64,000 nucleotides of DNA from Tubulanus polymorphus (GCF_964204645.1 NC_134029.1:14374850-14438849); one strand, 5' to 3'; shown: positions 43,255-56,225, counted from the stretch's first letter. The notes: a model not told the origin generated them from the letters alone. Numbers and translations are program-made.

Positions 43255-46153
43255 GAAAGGCTGAATCCATGAACATGTCTATCGCACTTTTGAGCCCAAA
43301 CGTCTACTTTTACTTAGTAGCCACTTGAGAACAATAAGCAATTAACGATATCAGCTTCTTTTCCAGTAGTATACATTTCAAAACAGTCACTCCGAAATAG
43401 TATTCCTTTCAATTCGGTTGGTTTTCTATAGTAGCTGTTTCGAGGAGTCTACTATTGAAAAGTGACCATTTTAAAACATCTGGTTTCGATAGTGCACACT
43501 AGCAGTCGAGGTGACTGTAAAACCACCTGCCTGTAAACAGCGACTTTGTGATAGTAACTCTTACCGTAACAGCTACTCTCAAAACACATCGTTTCTAAAA
43601 GTCAACTATTGAAAAGTGACCATTTTGAGATTGCTTGCCAGATTCCCTGTTATAAATACACTGTAGCAACATATGCTTCAGATTTCCAGTGATACGTGAC
43701 AATATAAACATACTGTAAACTCTACTCATGCTATAGTTTGGAGTATAGTTCTATTTAGAGTGACTCAGTTAAGATCTGAAGATATTGTAGATACTCTTTG
43801 AGGGTATGAAATGTGATGAGCGTTTCCCAACTCTAACCAATAGAAGTCGAGATTGGAGTTAAATTTGTTTACAAATTGTCAATAGTTATGTAATGTAAAA
43901 ATGAAACGAAATTTCCTTCTTTTCATGCGATATCATTTAATAAAGAATTCAATTTGAACAAATGCAGCTATTTTCAAGCATAGGTCTGCATTTATTTTTG
44001 GTAAATTCTTAGATTAAAAGCGCAATCATAAGTTCAGGCTATAACCTCTCATTATTGAAATGTTGGTTTATTTTCAACGGGGGGCCTGGATGTCTCTGCA
44101 TCTTAAGATGTGCATTTCGGAGTGTTCGAATCTCCCTGAAATCATTGATTTTTTTTAAAACAAAATATGCTATATCCATGTGGATATAGTGGAAACATTC
44201 TAAAGAAATTATCTAAATTGAGCCCATATTTGATCGAATTTATTAAAAGAAACTTTGTATGGTATTCAAGATTTCATTTGGATTACGGTAACGGCCTTTG
44301 GTGGTCGTCACCGGCGTCATGAATGAAGAAATCCCGTAATAGAATTCCAATATGATAAAATTTGTTAAAGGTGAAACCGCAACGTTTCGACTGTTGACTA
44401 ACAGCCATCATCAGGTAGAATGTAGACATTCCTAGTTATAAGGGCTTTTAGTCAGATGGCTGTCAGTCAACAGCCGAAACGTTGTGGTTCAACTTAAATA
44501 AATTTCAAGATGAAAAATTCTATTGTGGAATTTCTTCATTTATCTACAGTTTTAACACGGTTTAGAGTATTTCATTCGACTTCTTCGGGTCCTGTAGCTG
44601 TTTAGATCGAAAATTATTTACTTTTCGGCACAGAAGGAATATTCAACCGTATTGGTCGCTATGAGAGGGATTCCCTGTATATCTGCACCTTAAACCGGTA
44701 CCTTTGTTGGTTCTAGCCTGCATTCGCTTCCAAATTCAAGTATTGGTAACGTTGGTTTACGATAATTTGAGAAAAAGAGTTTAGTTGGAGAAAACTGATG
44801 ATTATCTTATAATTCAGCAATTCATTGGTTCATCGATTCAGAAAAATAAAATAAAGTCTCATAGAGATATTGCGGTGCTAAGTTTTTTACTATTAGGTGG
44901 TAATTGCTTTTGGTTCGTGGTCTTTTGGTGTTTAGTGCAGTTAGTTCATTCGTTCATCAATCACTGTCTAGTTAGCCAGTGAAATTGACCTGCTGACCGA
45001 TAGCTGCTGCTGGGTTTTTGATAACCTATATAAACAATTTACTCAACAAAGTAGGAAAGTATGTGAAACTGAAATTACAGCCTATTACATTTCTTGCACT
45101 TCTTATGCCAAACGAGGTTTTCTCTATGAAATGAAATTGCTGATTTCAAAATTACGTAAACATCTCAACACTCAACTCTTATACGCTAATCCTTTGATCT
45201 TTTATAATAAGTCGGTAATTTCATTTTAACCAAGCCGTATAACTAGGGTATCACTTCTAGCAAGTGATAAAACGATTCAATATTCATAAACGAACAAGCA
45301 GAGAACAGCGTGACAAAGTGAACATCACATGGATTACTTAAAAATCGTTTGTATCGAAATAAACAATAAATTCCAGGTTAATTCTAAGTATTTTAGATAC
45401 ATTTTTTTCGTAATTCATTTTCTGAACATATGATTTTATTTGTATATTCCTCTCTCATATACCCTTAAAAACAAATTAAGCCTAAAAGACAAATAGGACT
45501 GGCACTATATTTTCGTATTAATGGATTTATCCATGATGATGATGATGATATATGAATCAATAGTTTTACTATTGGATATTGCCATTTTGTTGAGCGTAAT
45601 ATAATTTAGGGGATTCTTAGCAACTCAAAAACTTTGATTTTCTATTCACAGAACTGTATTCAAAGCATACAGAGTGTATACAAAGCAGATAGGGTTTAAC
45701 AGTACCTTTGAACCTGTCACGTATCACTGCAAATCTTTAACAGATGCTGCTATTTTGAACAGGAAATTACCATGCCATCTTAAAATGGTCACTTTTCAAT
45801 AGTTGACTTTGAGAAACGATGTGTTTTGAGAGTAGCTGCTATGGTAGGAGTTACTATCACAAAGTCACTGTTAACAGACGGGTGGTTTTACAGTCACCTC
45901 TACTGCTAGTGTGCACTATCGAAACCAGATGTTTTAAAATGGTCACTTTTCAGTAGTAGACTCTTCGAAACAGCTACTATAGAAAACCAACCGAATTGAA
46001 AGGAATGCTATTTCAGAGTGACTGTTTTGAAATGTATACTACTGGAAAAGTAGCCGATATCGTTAATTGCTTATTGTTCTCAAGTGGCTACTAAGTAAAA
46101 GTAGACGTTTGGGCTCAAAAGTGCGATAGACATGTTCTTGGATTCAGCCTTTC
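43255..46153. mobile_element. 2.9-kb DNA transposon with TIRs of about 460 bp
   Basis: Left TIR about 43,255-43,740 (GAAAGGCTGAATCC start) and right TIR about 45,690-46,153 (GGATTCAGCCTTTC end) are nearly identical for the first 380 bp. ACAT flanks both sides (43,251-43,254 and 46,154-46,157); other copies of family A have one ACAT-like site here, so it is a 4-bp target duplication. The 1.9-kb core has no transposase frame, but holds a palindromic element at 44,340-44,545 and a GAT microsatellite at 45,532. Superfamily not determined. Confidence 0.85.
44340..44545. mobile_element. Palindromic element 4, nested in the long-TIR transposon
   Basis: Arms pair AACCGCAACGTTTCGACTGT with ACAGCCGAAACGTTGTGGTT. 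The right flank TTCTATTGTGGAATTTCTTC matches the flank of palindromes 1 and 3. Confidence 0.65.
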
Positions 46154-46984
46154 ACATGGTGTCCCTGGACCCTCGTTTTGTAAGCGGATTTTCTTGCCAT
46201 TACATTCTGATATCCATTTTTGCTTTCTTTTTAGTTTTGTTCTTTTTGTTCTTTTTCTGTTTAAATGTTATTTGGAATCTATCGTCATCATGTAGTGATG
46301 AAAATTCATTTTCAATTGGTTTGGAATTGGTTTGAATTTTAGTTCAGCCATTACTGAGAAATATGACTATGAAATCGGCAATTTCAGCGCGTGCTCACTA
46401 TGTATTGATGTACAATAAGCTAACATTAGTTTACTATTAATCAATAAATGGTCTAGGGCAAATCAAGCCTACCACTTGTATCGAGGGGTACTCAGGTTTG
46501 CCCTTCTATTTTTCTAGTTCGTGATTTTGACAGGCTCTTGTACTAACATGAATGTTTTATTCCGGGCAATTATTCTGGAAGTAGTACAGAAAATGGTCTA
46601 AATGAATCTAAACAAAGACATTTAACTTCAAGGGGGATAGACTTTATGCCCCAAATTTGCTTAAAGATTGCATCTCTGAGCCTTGAAAAGTCAAAATTTC
46701 CTGGGGGAGTGCCCCCAGGTCCCCCGATTTGTGCTATGATATAGTTGCCCTTCCAGTTCAGCAGTTCAGCAGACCAAAGATAACCTTAGTGCATTATATT
46801 ATCTACAGAAAAATTATTCAAATATCAGCTCTCATAGCCATCAGTACGTATCTCAGACGTTTTAATGATAAAATTTTCTTGAGGGAGGCCCCCAAACCCC
46901 CCTTCTAGACATCGAGCCTTCGGCGCTCATTTGGATGTGTGCTCCGGATTGTCGCACCATTGAATTTTAGGTGGCTACGCCCCT

Positions 46985-47312
46985 GATGATCAATTGCAAA
47001 GTTGTAGTTCATGACATGTTCTATGATTGTGGTGAGTTTCAAGGTCATTGGGTTTTGCATATGATCACCAGGCGGCATTGAATAGTAGAATAACTTAGCA
47101 TTTCCTTATTAAATTGGTAACGAGGCATATTTTGTAATCACAATCAATTACAAAATCGTAGCGGCTGACATGTTCTATGATTTTGGTGAGTTTCAAGGTC
47201 ATTGGTTTTTGTATATGGTCACCAGGGGGCGTTGAATATTGAAATTGTTAGATTGTTGAGCATTTGAAACCACTTCCCAAGTGGGCATGGTGTCCCTGGA
47301 CCCCTAGTTTTA
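46985..47312. repeat. Repeat family A, 5'-truncated copy
   Basis: Holds two internal units and the 3' end (AAACCACTTCCCAAGTGGGC, ATGGTGTCCCTGGACCCCTA). Directly followed by a LINE fragment. Confidence 0.8.
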
Positions 47313-47349
47313 AAAGGTTCAAAGTTATTTTTGTTTATACCCGCATTAG

Positions 47350-47430
47350 CTAACCTCTCATTTATTTTTCATATTTAAAAGCATTATCTTATTACTATGT
47401 AAAGACATTGAAGTGAATCCAGGTCCAAGC
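47350..47430 (+). pseudogene. LINE N-terminal fragment with a 2A-like peptide
   Basis: The frame reads SIILLLCKDIEVNPGPS at 47,380-47,430. DIEVNPGP fits the D-V/I-E-x-N-P-G-P consensus of 2A ribosome-skipping sequences, known at the N-terminus of some CR1/L1-type LINEs in sea urchins, molluscs and others. A stop lies 20 codons upstream, and a repeat copy cuts the frame after PS at 47,430. Confidence 0.6.
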
Positions 47431-48100
47431 AAGTATGATTATATCAGAAGTGGCATGGCAGGCATAAATAGAAATGATAAGGAAATCGGATTTTTCGGTT
47501 AGATGGCAAATGTATACACAATGCGGAATTCTGATATAAAAGTAAGAACCTGAATGGGGATGCTGGTAGAATGACGAAGCTATCTACAATCTGTGTAGGG
47601 CCGGCGTGAATTTTATCGACGGCTACAAGCAGTCAATATAGAAATGTGTAAACATATAATTTCAATATTTGAATGTTTTAGAAAATGTGTTGGATATTAG
47701 GGCCGTGTATGCCGTTTTCATGAGAACGATCCCGATTAGCAATTTATAATAGCATAGCTGTCATGTACGGCTCCGCCTCCTCTGATGGCATGTGCTTCAA
47801 GTGACAATTCAATTCTTTATTGATCCTTATGTTAAACATTACATATAAGATTCCCAAATTCTATAAAGTTACACATTTTAGAATAAGAAAACAACATACA
47901 GAACACATTTGTTATTCATACAGAATAACATAAACAACCCTCTTACTATTTTAAATGACAATGTCTATTTCAACCCACTCAAGAGGCAGCCCCGGGCCAC
48001 GGTTAATTAGCCCTGTTCACCTGCTACCCAATCGCCAAATCTCACAATTCCCTAAATTTACCTTATCCCAAAAAATCTACATTTTTAGCATTGGTTGACG
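47431..48100. repeat. Second copy of the 1.16-kb element found in the virus
   Basis: Matches 11,029-11,910 in the same orientation with small indels (TATGATTATATCAGAAGTGG; AATTTATAATAGCATAGCTG; TTCAATTCTTTATTGATCCT). It lacks the first 250 bp of the viral-locus copy. Confidence 0.85.
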
Positions 48101-49834
48101 TCTCTGACGTCATGCCAATGCTAGTAATTGGATCGAAAATATTAGTACGAAATAGCGCCGACTCTTCTCATTTTCATAGTAACTTCAAATTGTCACTCCG
48201 TTCACGTAAAACATTAGAAACAGCTGAAAATGACTAAAAAAAGTTTCAATTATTCACCACAACATAGCGTCACCAGATTGCTGATTTAATGGTCCAAAAA
48301 GTTATTCGATCGCATTTGTCTCGTTCATTATCTGGTAGATGAGAGCGGGTTAAACAATCGCGTAGCAATATGTCCGCATTGACATTGGCAGTAAAGAATG
48401 GGGAACAGCCTCTTCTGAATAGAAAAACATAAAATTATGTACCTCCGGTTAATAAATATCACAGTGTTTGGATATCACTGTTATTCCAACTATCAGTATC
48501 CATGGGATTATTTGGGATTAATTCTCAGCGTCAGAATACGTATTTCTAGAGGAGTGGAACGGCAGCCTACTCGTGACTGAAACCTGTATTTGATCGTGCG
48601 GGAACGCCTTTACTAAAGCTAGAACCATTTCATGATGACACGAAACATCAAAAGGTAAACGGTAGGCTATCACCATGATACGATATCACCAATAAAGATA
48701 GATCATTTTATTCAATTTACCAGAGTTGTTAGTTGGAGGAAAATATCATTGTTAAGAACGCCGAGAACAACCATGTTGTATCATCAATCATTTGACTGAC
48801 ATTGTAAAATTCGATTCGGCTATATTCTAATGTAAGTTTTCACTTTAGGACGCCCTACCCGCCTGCTGCGCACTCATAAGGCGGTAGCACCCTCTTACGC
48901 ACTCGGCAGAGATTCGTTTTGTAATGCGCGCCAGGAAAAAATACCTTTTATTATCTTTTCCATGCGTTAAACAACAGTGATTGAATTTACGCGTTGTTTG
49001 TCGTAAATTGCACTATTGCGATGGTTATTTGCCGCTGCTGTAGTTTTTGGTTTACGTTTGTCAGCGATATGAGGTTGGCATTGAGCCAATTCATGTAAAA
49101 TCGCGGTACGTTTTTTTATGTGAGCATTTGTTTCATTGGTTCTCGGCTTAAACGACGTATAATCGATGTGATTGAAGACATGGCGAACCTCCGTCGATGT
49201 ACATGGTCAACTGAGTTAAAATTCTACGAAAAACTGTTTTTGGCGGGAAAATTTTTAGCTCTCGCGTATAAAATTGCAATGACCTCGATTGGGGGCGTCG
49301 TCTCTACGAGCGAATGGGATTGGCTGTTTTTGGGATATACGGAAAATTCCGGCGCTACTAAAATAATTATGGGAAAGCCATAGAATGGCGTACGTTTCAT
49401 TGGACTAGGTGCCGTATACGTGCAAATTTTAAATGCTCATTGCTGGTGAGGATGTCATTATTTCACACATCCGCCATAGGTATTGTTTCATTTTAATACC
49501 CGGTGATTGTTTTGATTGACATTGAAGTGTAAGCGAACATTCACTTACACGAGGCCTCCACCTGTGAGCGCAGAGTGCTACACGAAACACACACAAGCTC
49601 GTACAGTACACTACTCAAGGTGATGCTGTAACGCTGCGCGTTTGACATGAAAATAGGCTGAATAATCGTAGCAGAAGATGAGCGCTGTGTTTTCTGTTTG
49701 ATAGAATTTGTAATAAATTGTAATTTCATGTGACCTGAAAATATTAAGCAGCAAGCTAAAAGTATAGGTCGAGGTCTGAATATTGTAGTTGTAAATTCCT
49801 GGATGTAAAACGATCTAATAACCGATTTCCTCTG
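48101..49834. other. No supported gene
   Basis: An 87-codon frame at 49,120-49,383 has no recognisable motif and no splice context. The TGACGTC palindrome with CATTGG/CCAATG at 48,096-48,130 marks the end of the preceding repeat. Confidence 0.45.
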
Positions 49835-50755
49835 GACCGGTATTTTAACTTCCGCGGCCAACATTGGAAGAGGTTTCCATGACCAAATATTCAGCCACCC
49901 TCTGATATGTGACATCATAATGAATTTTAGGCCATCCTATATTAATGGTCTGTTTGCCGTAACCCGACCGACCCGACTTCAAAGGTACCACGTGAAAACT
50001 TTTTTTCTGGGATTCATTGAAATAAATTTTATTTTTGATAAAAACGGCCAACCGACCCTCTGCCTACGTATGAGCTACGTAATATATATGTTTGAATTCA
50101 AGTGTGAAAACATGCCTTGTCAATGTGGCCTAATTTAAGTTTTCCAGGAAACTGGCAGTGTTCCAATAAGCTGCCATTCATTCTCATAGTGACTATATCA
50201 AAGCTGCTAACGTAAAACCGCGCACATATTCAATGTACTGTTTCATTTTTAACACAGAGATGACGCTCTGGACGAAGTTATAATTTTAGAATAGTTCTCG
50301 AAATCTACGCTATTAGACAAATTTCCCGTGCACAACGTAGATGATTTTTGCGATATTGTTTCCATGTAAAAAGGTGATAAATTTGTTTTTTTTGTCTACC
50401 GACTCATCCTGAAAAGTTGAGTCGGTGTTACGGCAAACAGACAATATTTTGGGATGGCCTTATTTGAATATTTTTTTCATATTGTGAAACATATTTTTTT
50501 GGAAAATATAAAATAATTTCCCTGCCACGCCTACCTGTACCCTACAAACTTTTGGACGTGGACCGAAACCAAATGTATATCTTTGGTCTTATTTGACTAC
50601 AAAATAATTCTTTAAGAAAGATTAAATACAATATAAACTTGTGGAACTTTGAAGTCACGAATTAAAAAGATTTTTCAAGCAATGCCCTTACTCCAAACAA
50701 CCTCTAGCTTTCATGGTAAACCACACTTTGTCCATGGGCAATTTATTTGGAATTG
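49835..50755. repeat. Dispersed repeat with a Harbinger-like MITE inside
   Basis: Matches 60,515-60,870 (CATTGGAAGAGGTTTCCATG-type start; GACGTGGACCGAAACCAAAT-type middle). The copy at 60.5 kb lacks the MITE and so shows the empty site. Confidence 0.75.
49928..50459. mobile_element. Harbinger/Tourist-like MITE, copy 2
   Basis: Ends GGCCATCCTATATTAATGGT and complement of CAGACAATATTTTGGGATGG; 3-bp duplication TTA. About 530 bp, twice the length of copy 1, with no coding frame. Confidence 0.75.
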
Positions 50756-50762
50756 AATCGAG

Positions 50763-50995
50763 CGGCCTCGGTAGCTCAGTGAGATAAGGCGTGATCCTGT
50801 TGAATCCACTATCGATGCTGAAGTGGGTTCAAGTCCTGCTGGCTGTGAACAGTGTGCGGGCAACACTTCAAAGGCTGTACCGTCGTGAGGTTAAATGAAC
50901 CATCCAATAGGAATAGTCTTGGGAAACCAAGATCCAAACGACGTACGTAAAGCTAAACAAACAAAAAGACAAACAAACAATCATCAGCTGGCCTC
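50763..50995 (+). mobile_element. tRNA-derived SINE
   Basis: A box TAGCTCAGTGAGATAAGG (50,772-50,789) and B box GGGTTCAAGTCC (50,825-50,836) in tRNA-like spacing. A unique body of about 120 bp follows, ending in an AAAC/AAAG-rich tail (50,954-50,985). The acceptor stem is not a functional tRNA. Confidence 0.85.
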
Positions 50996-51498
50996 AGTGA
51001 CGACACCAACGGCGGCATCGCTCTCTGCAACGTTTAGCATGCGTACATGCATCAGAGCTTGGAGCTCTAAGATCAGAAGGTTTGCAATTGCATTCAGAAA
51101 AATCGTTCTGTTTTTGTTTTCATTATTCAGTGGGGCCTAACAGTTCATGCGTAAAAATGGGTTTTCGTATCCAAATCTTTATTGATATAAATATCTTGGC
51201 TGGGACATGATGGAAAACATCAGAATAAACTAGTTTTGTTATTTTAACAGAATCGCATTAATGAGGTTTAACAGTACAATTAGCCTAGGCTAAATCGTTC
51301 GGCAGAAAATAAATTCATTTTCAGGAATAAAATCGTACTTGACAAATAGACCTTTAAGTCTGTGGTCCTCCCAATCAACATCGTCATAGAAGATTTGCCG
51401 GCAGATGTAAAACATGGGCCTCTTGTTTTGCCGCTTCAAATGATTTATTAAAATTAATTTTCTTGTTACTGACTCTCCTGGGATCATTGGTAGCTGTT

Positions 51499-52190
51499 AA
51501 GTTATGGACCCAATAGGCGGTTCGGACCACAGTCGGCTTTTTATGACTTTACCATTCGAACATAACAAATTGACATGGAACTACTAGAACATAATTTCTA
51601 CCATGTTGACTGGCGGGGTATTTTAGATAACAGAGATCATATGGTTGAACAATTCTCAAAAAGTTTATTCAACGTATACCAACAATCCATACCTTATCGA
51701 CTGGTCACAATCTCGAATATGTCTAAACCATGGTTACACAACGATATTAAAGAAGCGATGAATAAAAGAAACCGTTATCCATTTATTTAAAAATACACCC
51801 AACCCCATTTCTTTGATATGCACAGAAATCAGTCCAACTATGTAAAATCATTAATTAAAGAAATATAGCTGCAAAGCAGCGATAAGGGGTTGTCTGTACT
51901 GTCTTAGAATCCTGTTCAACTGTGGATTTCGACAAAGCATTTGATAAGACACAACATCAGCCATTACTAACCAAGCTATTAGGAAACAGTGTCAATGATA
52001 GGTCGCTCAAATGGCTCAGCAGTTATCTCTGAACGAAAAATTGTAGCCAAAATCAACAGAACCCCTCATCTTGCAATAAGTCGGTCTAACTATTGGAGTC
52101 ATGCAAGGTAGCATCCTAAGTCGTCTTCTGTTTAATGTCCTGACAAATGACAAACACAGTAATCCAAAATATACCAGACCGAGTAAATTT
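51499..52190 (+). pseudogene. LINE (CR1/Jockey-like) endonuclease-to-RT remnant
   Basis: IGGSDHSRLFMTL near 51,505-51,545 is the GSDH end of an APE-type endonuclease. 51,575-51,790 holds the linker (VEQFSKSLFNVYQQSIPYRL, KPWLHNDIKEAMNKRNR). From 51,920 an RT fragment reads VDFDKAFDKTQHQPLLTKLL and DRSLKWLSSYL, then breaks up with stops and shifts around a GVMQGSIL-like motif at 52,095. Several frameshifts; no ends identified. Confidence 0.8.
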
Positions 52191-52204
52191 CCAAATCGAC
52201 CTTA

Positions 52205-52565
52205 ACACGCTGTTCGACCAAAAAACTTAATGTTCCGACAAGAAAATCTTGTTCGAATGAAAACAATTCTGTTTGATCGAACAATACTCTTTTTGTTTGA
52301 ACCAAAACTTTCTATTCGATTGAACGAAATACTTGATACTTTTGGTTCGGAGAAAAAACTTTTTACAATATACTTATTCGAACGAAAAACTTCATGTTCT
52401 GACAAGAAAATTCTGTTCAAATTAAAACGATTCTGTTCGAACGAAAAACCTTTCGTTTCGACAAAAAAAGTTTGTTCAACTATGTTCTAACAATTTTTTC
52501 TAATTGGTTCAATCGAACAGAATATTATTGGTTCGAATGAAAAAAATTTTGTTCCGACGAAAGAA
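52205..52565. repeat. Degenerate TTCGAACGAAAAAC-type repeat
   Basis: The stretch is built of variants of GTTCGAACGAAAAAC and its near-palindromic partner (TTCTGTTCGA, ACAAGAAAATTCTGTTC) at irregular 15-35-bp spacing. Open frames appear on both strands only because of the base bias. Confidence 0.65.
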
Positions 52566-52612
52566 TTGCGAAAGGTCTTTTGAAGGAAAAAGAAGATATT
52601 TCTGGGGCTCCG

Positions 52613-52942
52613 TAGTAACTTAAAGCTGGACGTAGGTCGGCCTTGCGAGGCGATACGATCCTCACGTTGCATCGCAAGTTTCGGTGCATGTCGGTTGCGA
52701 TACGATTGTCAGCGACTGTGTGCGACTAGTTTCTGCCAGTCGTAAGAGCGCGTAGGTCGGTTGTGACAGTCGTGTCGTGTGGCAGAAAGTAGAACGCGTG
52801 CGACTCCTTGTGACTTGCGTTGCTGAGAGTCGCAGCCCGTCGCAAGGGAGCATAGGTCGATGAGTCTTTGCGACACAATCGTCGCCAGCGGTCGCAGTGA
52901 GTCGCAAGCCGTCGCAAGGCCGATCTACGCCCGGCTTAAGTC
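52613..52942. mobile_element. piggyBac-like MITE with TTAA target sites
   Basis: Inverted ends AGCTGGACGTAGGTCGGCCT and complement of AGGCCGATCTACGCCCGGC, each flanked by TTAA. The interior is rich in GTCGCAAG/CTTGCGAC in both orientations. Non-coding. Confidence 0.7.
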
Positions 52943-53579
52943 ATTAGGAATTAATGAAATACCGGTTTCATTTATGATGAAAAAACTCAAATGAAATGTC
53001 TGGCTTAAAAAGCTGTCTGCTCAGAGGAAATTTCAAAAAAATCTTCATTTTTGCCATTAAAATTGCTAATTGTGATTGATCGTTGCAAGTCAGAACCAGT
53101 TAATCACTAATTAACGTGCATTTTAATAAATCTGATTCCTCCTTTACATTGAACTTAGCTTAAACCTAGTAGATGCTACTAGCCTATGTATAGGCCAATG
53201 TATATGCGTAGGCCTAACATCCGGACAGATTGGTCATAGGCCTATTGAATTACAACCCTCCTATATATCGTAAATTTTGTTTTGAAGTTCAATCCAATGA
53301 GTACGTTAATAAACGCAACAATTATACTGTGTTTGTTTGAGACAGTAAAGCTCAGTACCGGTAGGCCTAAAGCCTTAATGTCGCGTACAATCCGATAAAC
53401 ACTTCAAGCGAGACAGCGAACTCCCTCCCACCACAGTGAACGCTTACTCCGAATGTCGAGTGTGAGTCCAGCATATGGATAGGAGTGTGTTATATACTTG
53501 TATTTAGTAGATACCTTGTGCATTTGACAAAGATCGGTATGTACTGTAGGAAATATAGAGTATTGATAAATGGTTGAAG

Positions 53580-53650
53580 TGGCCGAATAAAGTAATATAT
53601 TCTTTTATTTTGATAACTCGTCGACACAACAGCTTTTCTCCGCTTCATCT
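53580..53650. repeat. Second copy of the 18,138 repeat
   Basis: GGCCGAATAAAGTAATATAT and ACTCGTCGACACAACAGCTT match 18,138-18,210. The string GAAGCCCGCGGCCAAAT recurs at 53,741. Confidence 0.8.
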
Positions 53651-54206
53651 CTTTGGCATGTTTAGTTTAGGCCTACGACTCCCCAGTACTCTAATGATTT
53701 ATCTTAGTAAATACACGGTAAATTTGGTAAAGAAAAATTTTGAAGCCCGCGGCCAAATCACTGGTAGTAATGAATTAATTTGTACTCGATTTGATTCTGA
53801 TGAGGAGAAACTCGTAGCTGATCCCCGGAACGACGATGTAGTGACATGCGTCGATTCGTCGATGTTTACGGCTCAACAGTGCTTTTAAAATCTAAAGTAG
53901 TACATTTCCTGTGTATCGGTAATATGATTTGATGAGGAAAATGGGCTATTGTTAAAATTACTGTTTGAAGACCGCGGCTGAATGTGAAGTTGCGGCAATA
54001 AATTAGTTCATTTATACTTGAATTGATGATCAAAGTGACAATCGGCATACGGGTTTATTTCTCAGTGAGCTGAACGATATCATACGGATTGTATCGACAA
54101 CAGCGGCAAGGTAACAAAGCCTGAGTTCTTTTAGTGAAAATAGTGTGACATAAAATAATAATAATAAGAAACACACGAATCTCAATAGGGTTTTCTGTGA
54201 TGTAAG

Positions 54207-54760
54207 ATGTACGAAAATAATATTATTGGCAGCTTAGATACAAACTCTCGATCATCTAGAGATTATTGGTGCAAAATGAAGAGGGTTTTAGGTAACAAAT
54301 TTATCAGTACATCAGTACTCACTAAGATGGCATGGAGTGTGTCAAGTCTTGATAAAGCTAACCTATTCTTAAAAACCGTTACTGAAAAATACCATAGTAG
54401 TGGTGTTCCCATCCCTGATTTCCATAATAGGGTTCAAAGCAGTGTTGTTCTAACACACGAAACCAGGAGAGATTATAAATCTAATTTCAATTTAACTTTA
54501 AATAAAGCCTGTGGCCCTGATGGTATTTCTACCAAAATGTAGAAAATATCCATCGAAAATGTCTCGCCACTTTTATCAGCTCTAGTTAATATATTAATTG
54601 ACTCTTTCAATTTAATTGAATCTTTCCCAATATTTGGAAACTAGGGTATGTAACAGTAATCTACAAAAAGGGTGACAAAAGCAACCCGAATAATTACCCT
54701 TAGTCCTATTACTCTATTATTCTGAATACAATTTCCAAATTATAGGCGCTGTACACTCAA
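54207..54760 (+). pseudogene. LINE reverse-transcriptase N-terminal remnant
   Basis: The frame 54,207-54,542 ends LNKACGPDGISTKM, the NKAxGPDGI motif before the RT palm; earlier SSLDKANLFLKTVTEKYHSS is the usual linker. After a TAG the same frame continues SIENVSPLLSALVNILIDSF, then a shifted frame has IYKKGDKSNPNNY. Different from the LINE at 51.5 kb. Confidence 0.8.
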
Positions 54761-56138
54761 TCGAGACAGTTTATGAATAGCTTCACTGCGGTATTATCAT
54801 TTATTAACGTCGCCATATCATATCATCTAGTTATATCGTGCCTTGAAAACCTTGAAATTCATAAACGATTTCTAACATTGAAAGTTCAAAAGGCCATGTT
54901 TGTTTCTGCTGCTTTGCGTACATCCCACGCCGTGGCGCAAGCGCGGCCAATATGTCCAGTTTAGATGAAAAATAAATTGGACAAGGGATACATTCCATTT
55001 TGATGTCTTGGGTAAGTGAACCATCATTAGACTTGGCTATTGTGTAACGCAGCTACATTGTGTCGATATCAAAGTATCCAGCATAATGTTTAGTTGCTTG
55101 TGATTGTCTTTCAACTGCATTCATGTGCCTTTCTAATAATAATTAATTATCAATTTCAAATTTCAACTTAATTTATTTCACCTGGGAGACGATCTGCTTT
55201 TAGCTGCGTATGGGCCTATGTTACTACAAAATGAGTAAAATATTTTCATTTCTTAAAATTCATTTTTCTCAAATGGTGAGTTTTTTTTCAGTATTTCTGT
55301 CATTTCAAAATGGGACGGGGCAAGTTAGTGATAGTTGTCGTAGACTTGCATAGGGTTGGGGGGGATGAATGAAAATGGCTTGGCCGGGCGGGAAATTTTT
55401 CTTGTCTTGAATTAAGATTTTTTCGCAAGCAATGCCAATGGTAACTAGAGTTTTCCACAGCTGGCCATGATATCCCAACTTGACAAGCCCCGACAGTGTA
55501 TTCAATACATTTTGTTTGTGTTTTGATTAGGTAGAATCTAAACTGGTACATTGGTTCATTTTTTAGTGTTTTAGATTTTGTCAAATGGATATTGAATGAT
55601 ACGTACAAACCCTACTACACTGGACAGTGGTTTCTATACTACAGCAAACACCAATTTTCTTCGGTATAGCTTTAAAATCGTTACTCCACCAGAGAAAAGG
55701 CATTTCCTATCTGAAACAACTTTGTGGTACCAGCATGCGCAGTAGTGATAGCTCAGATGTTTTGACATTGAATTTTCCCCAGACCGTACATTGAAAGTTG
55801 AAGTTAATTCAAGTCTCAGTGGACTCTTCTGTTCGTCAACATGTAATGTTTTTCATCGAAATATTTTATATTGCAATATTTATGAAAGTATTTTCAATCA
55901 GGTTTGAATAAGTTGACAACCATTTTCACCTTCTCCGGAGTTATTGGTGTGGCTGTTATTCATCTGCTTTTAAGAGGTATTCAGTGATGTGCAGTTTGAA
56001 ACTGGAATGGTTGGATAGAGCAGCAAACATAAACCTCCAAAGGAATTACTAGCGAAAAGTTTCAGCTCATCTGGATCTTTCAGAAAATAAGCCCAGAAAA
56101 CCAGCATATGGGCGGCCATCCCCGCCAAACAGACGTCT

Positions 56139-56225
56139 AAGTTATCACGTTAAGGATTAACACAAAACATGAAGGATAAACTCATAACGTGAAGGATAAT
56201 GTCATAACGTTAAGGATCAACTCGT
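56139..56225. repeat. Short tandem array, about 22-bp unit, four copies
   Basis: Variants of AACGTGAAGGATAAACTCAT repeat between 56,139 and 56,225. Confidence 0.75.

Noticed and set aside
49120-49383. 87-codon plus-strand frame
   Set aside because: No domain recognised; length is within chance for this base composition.
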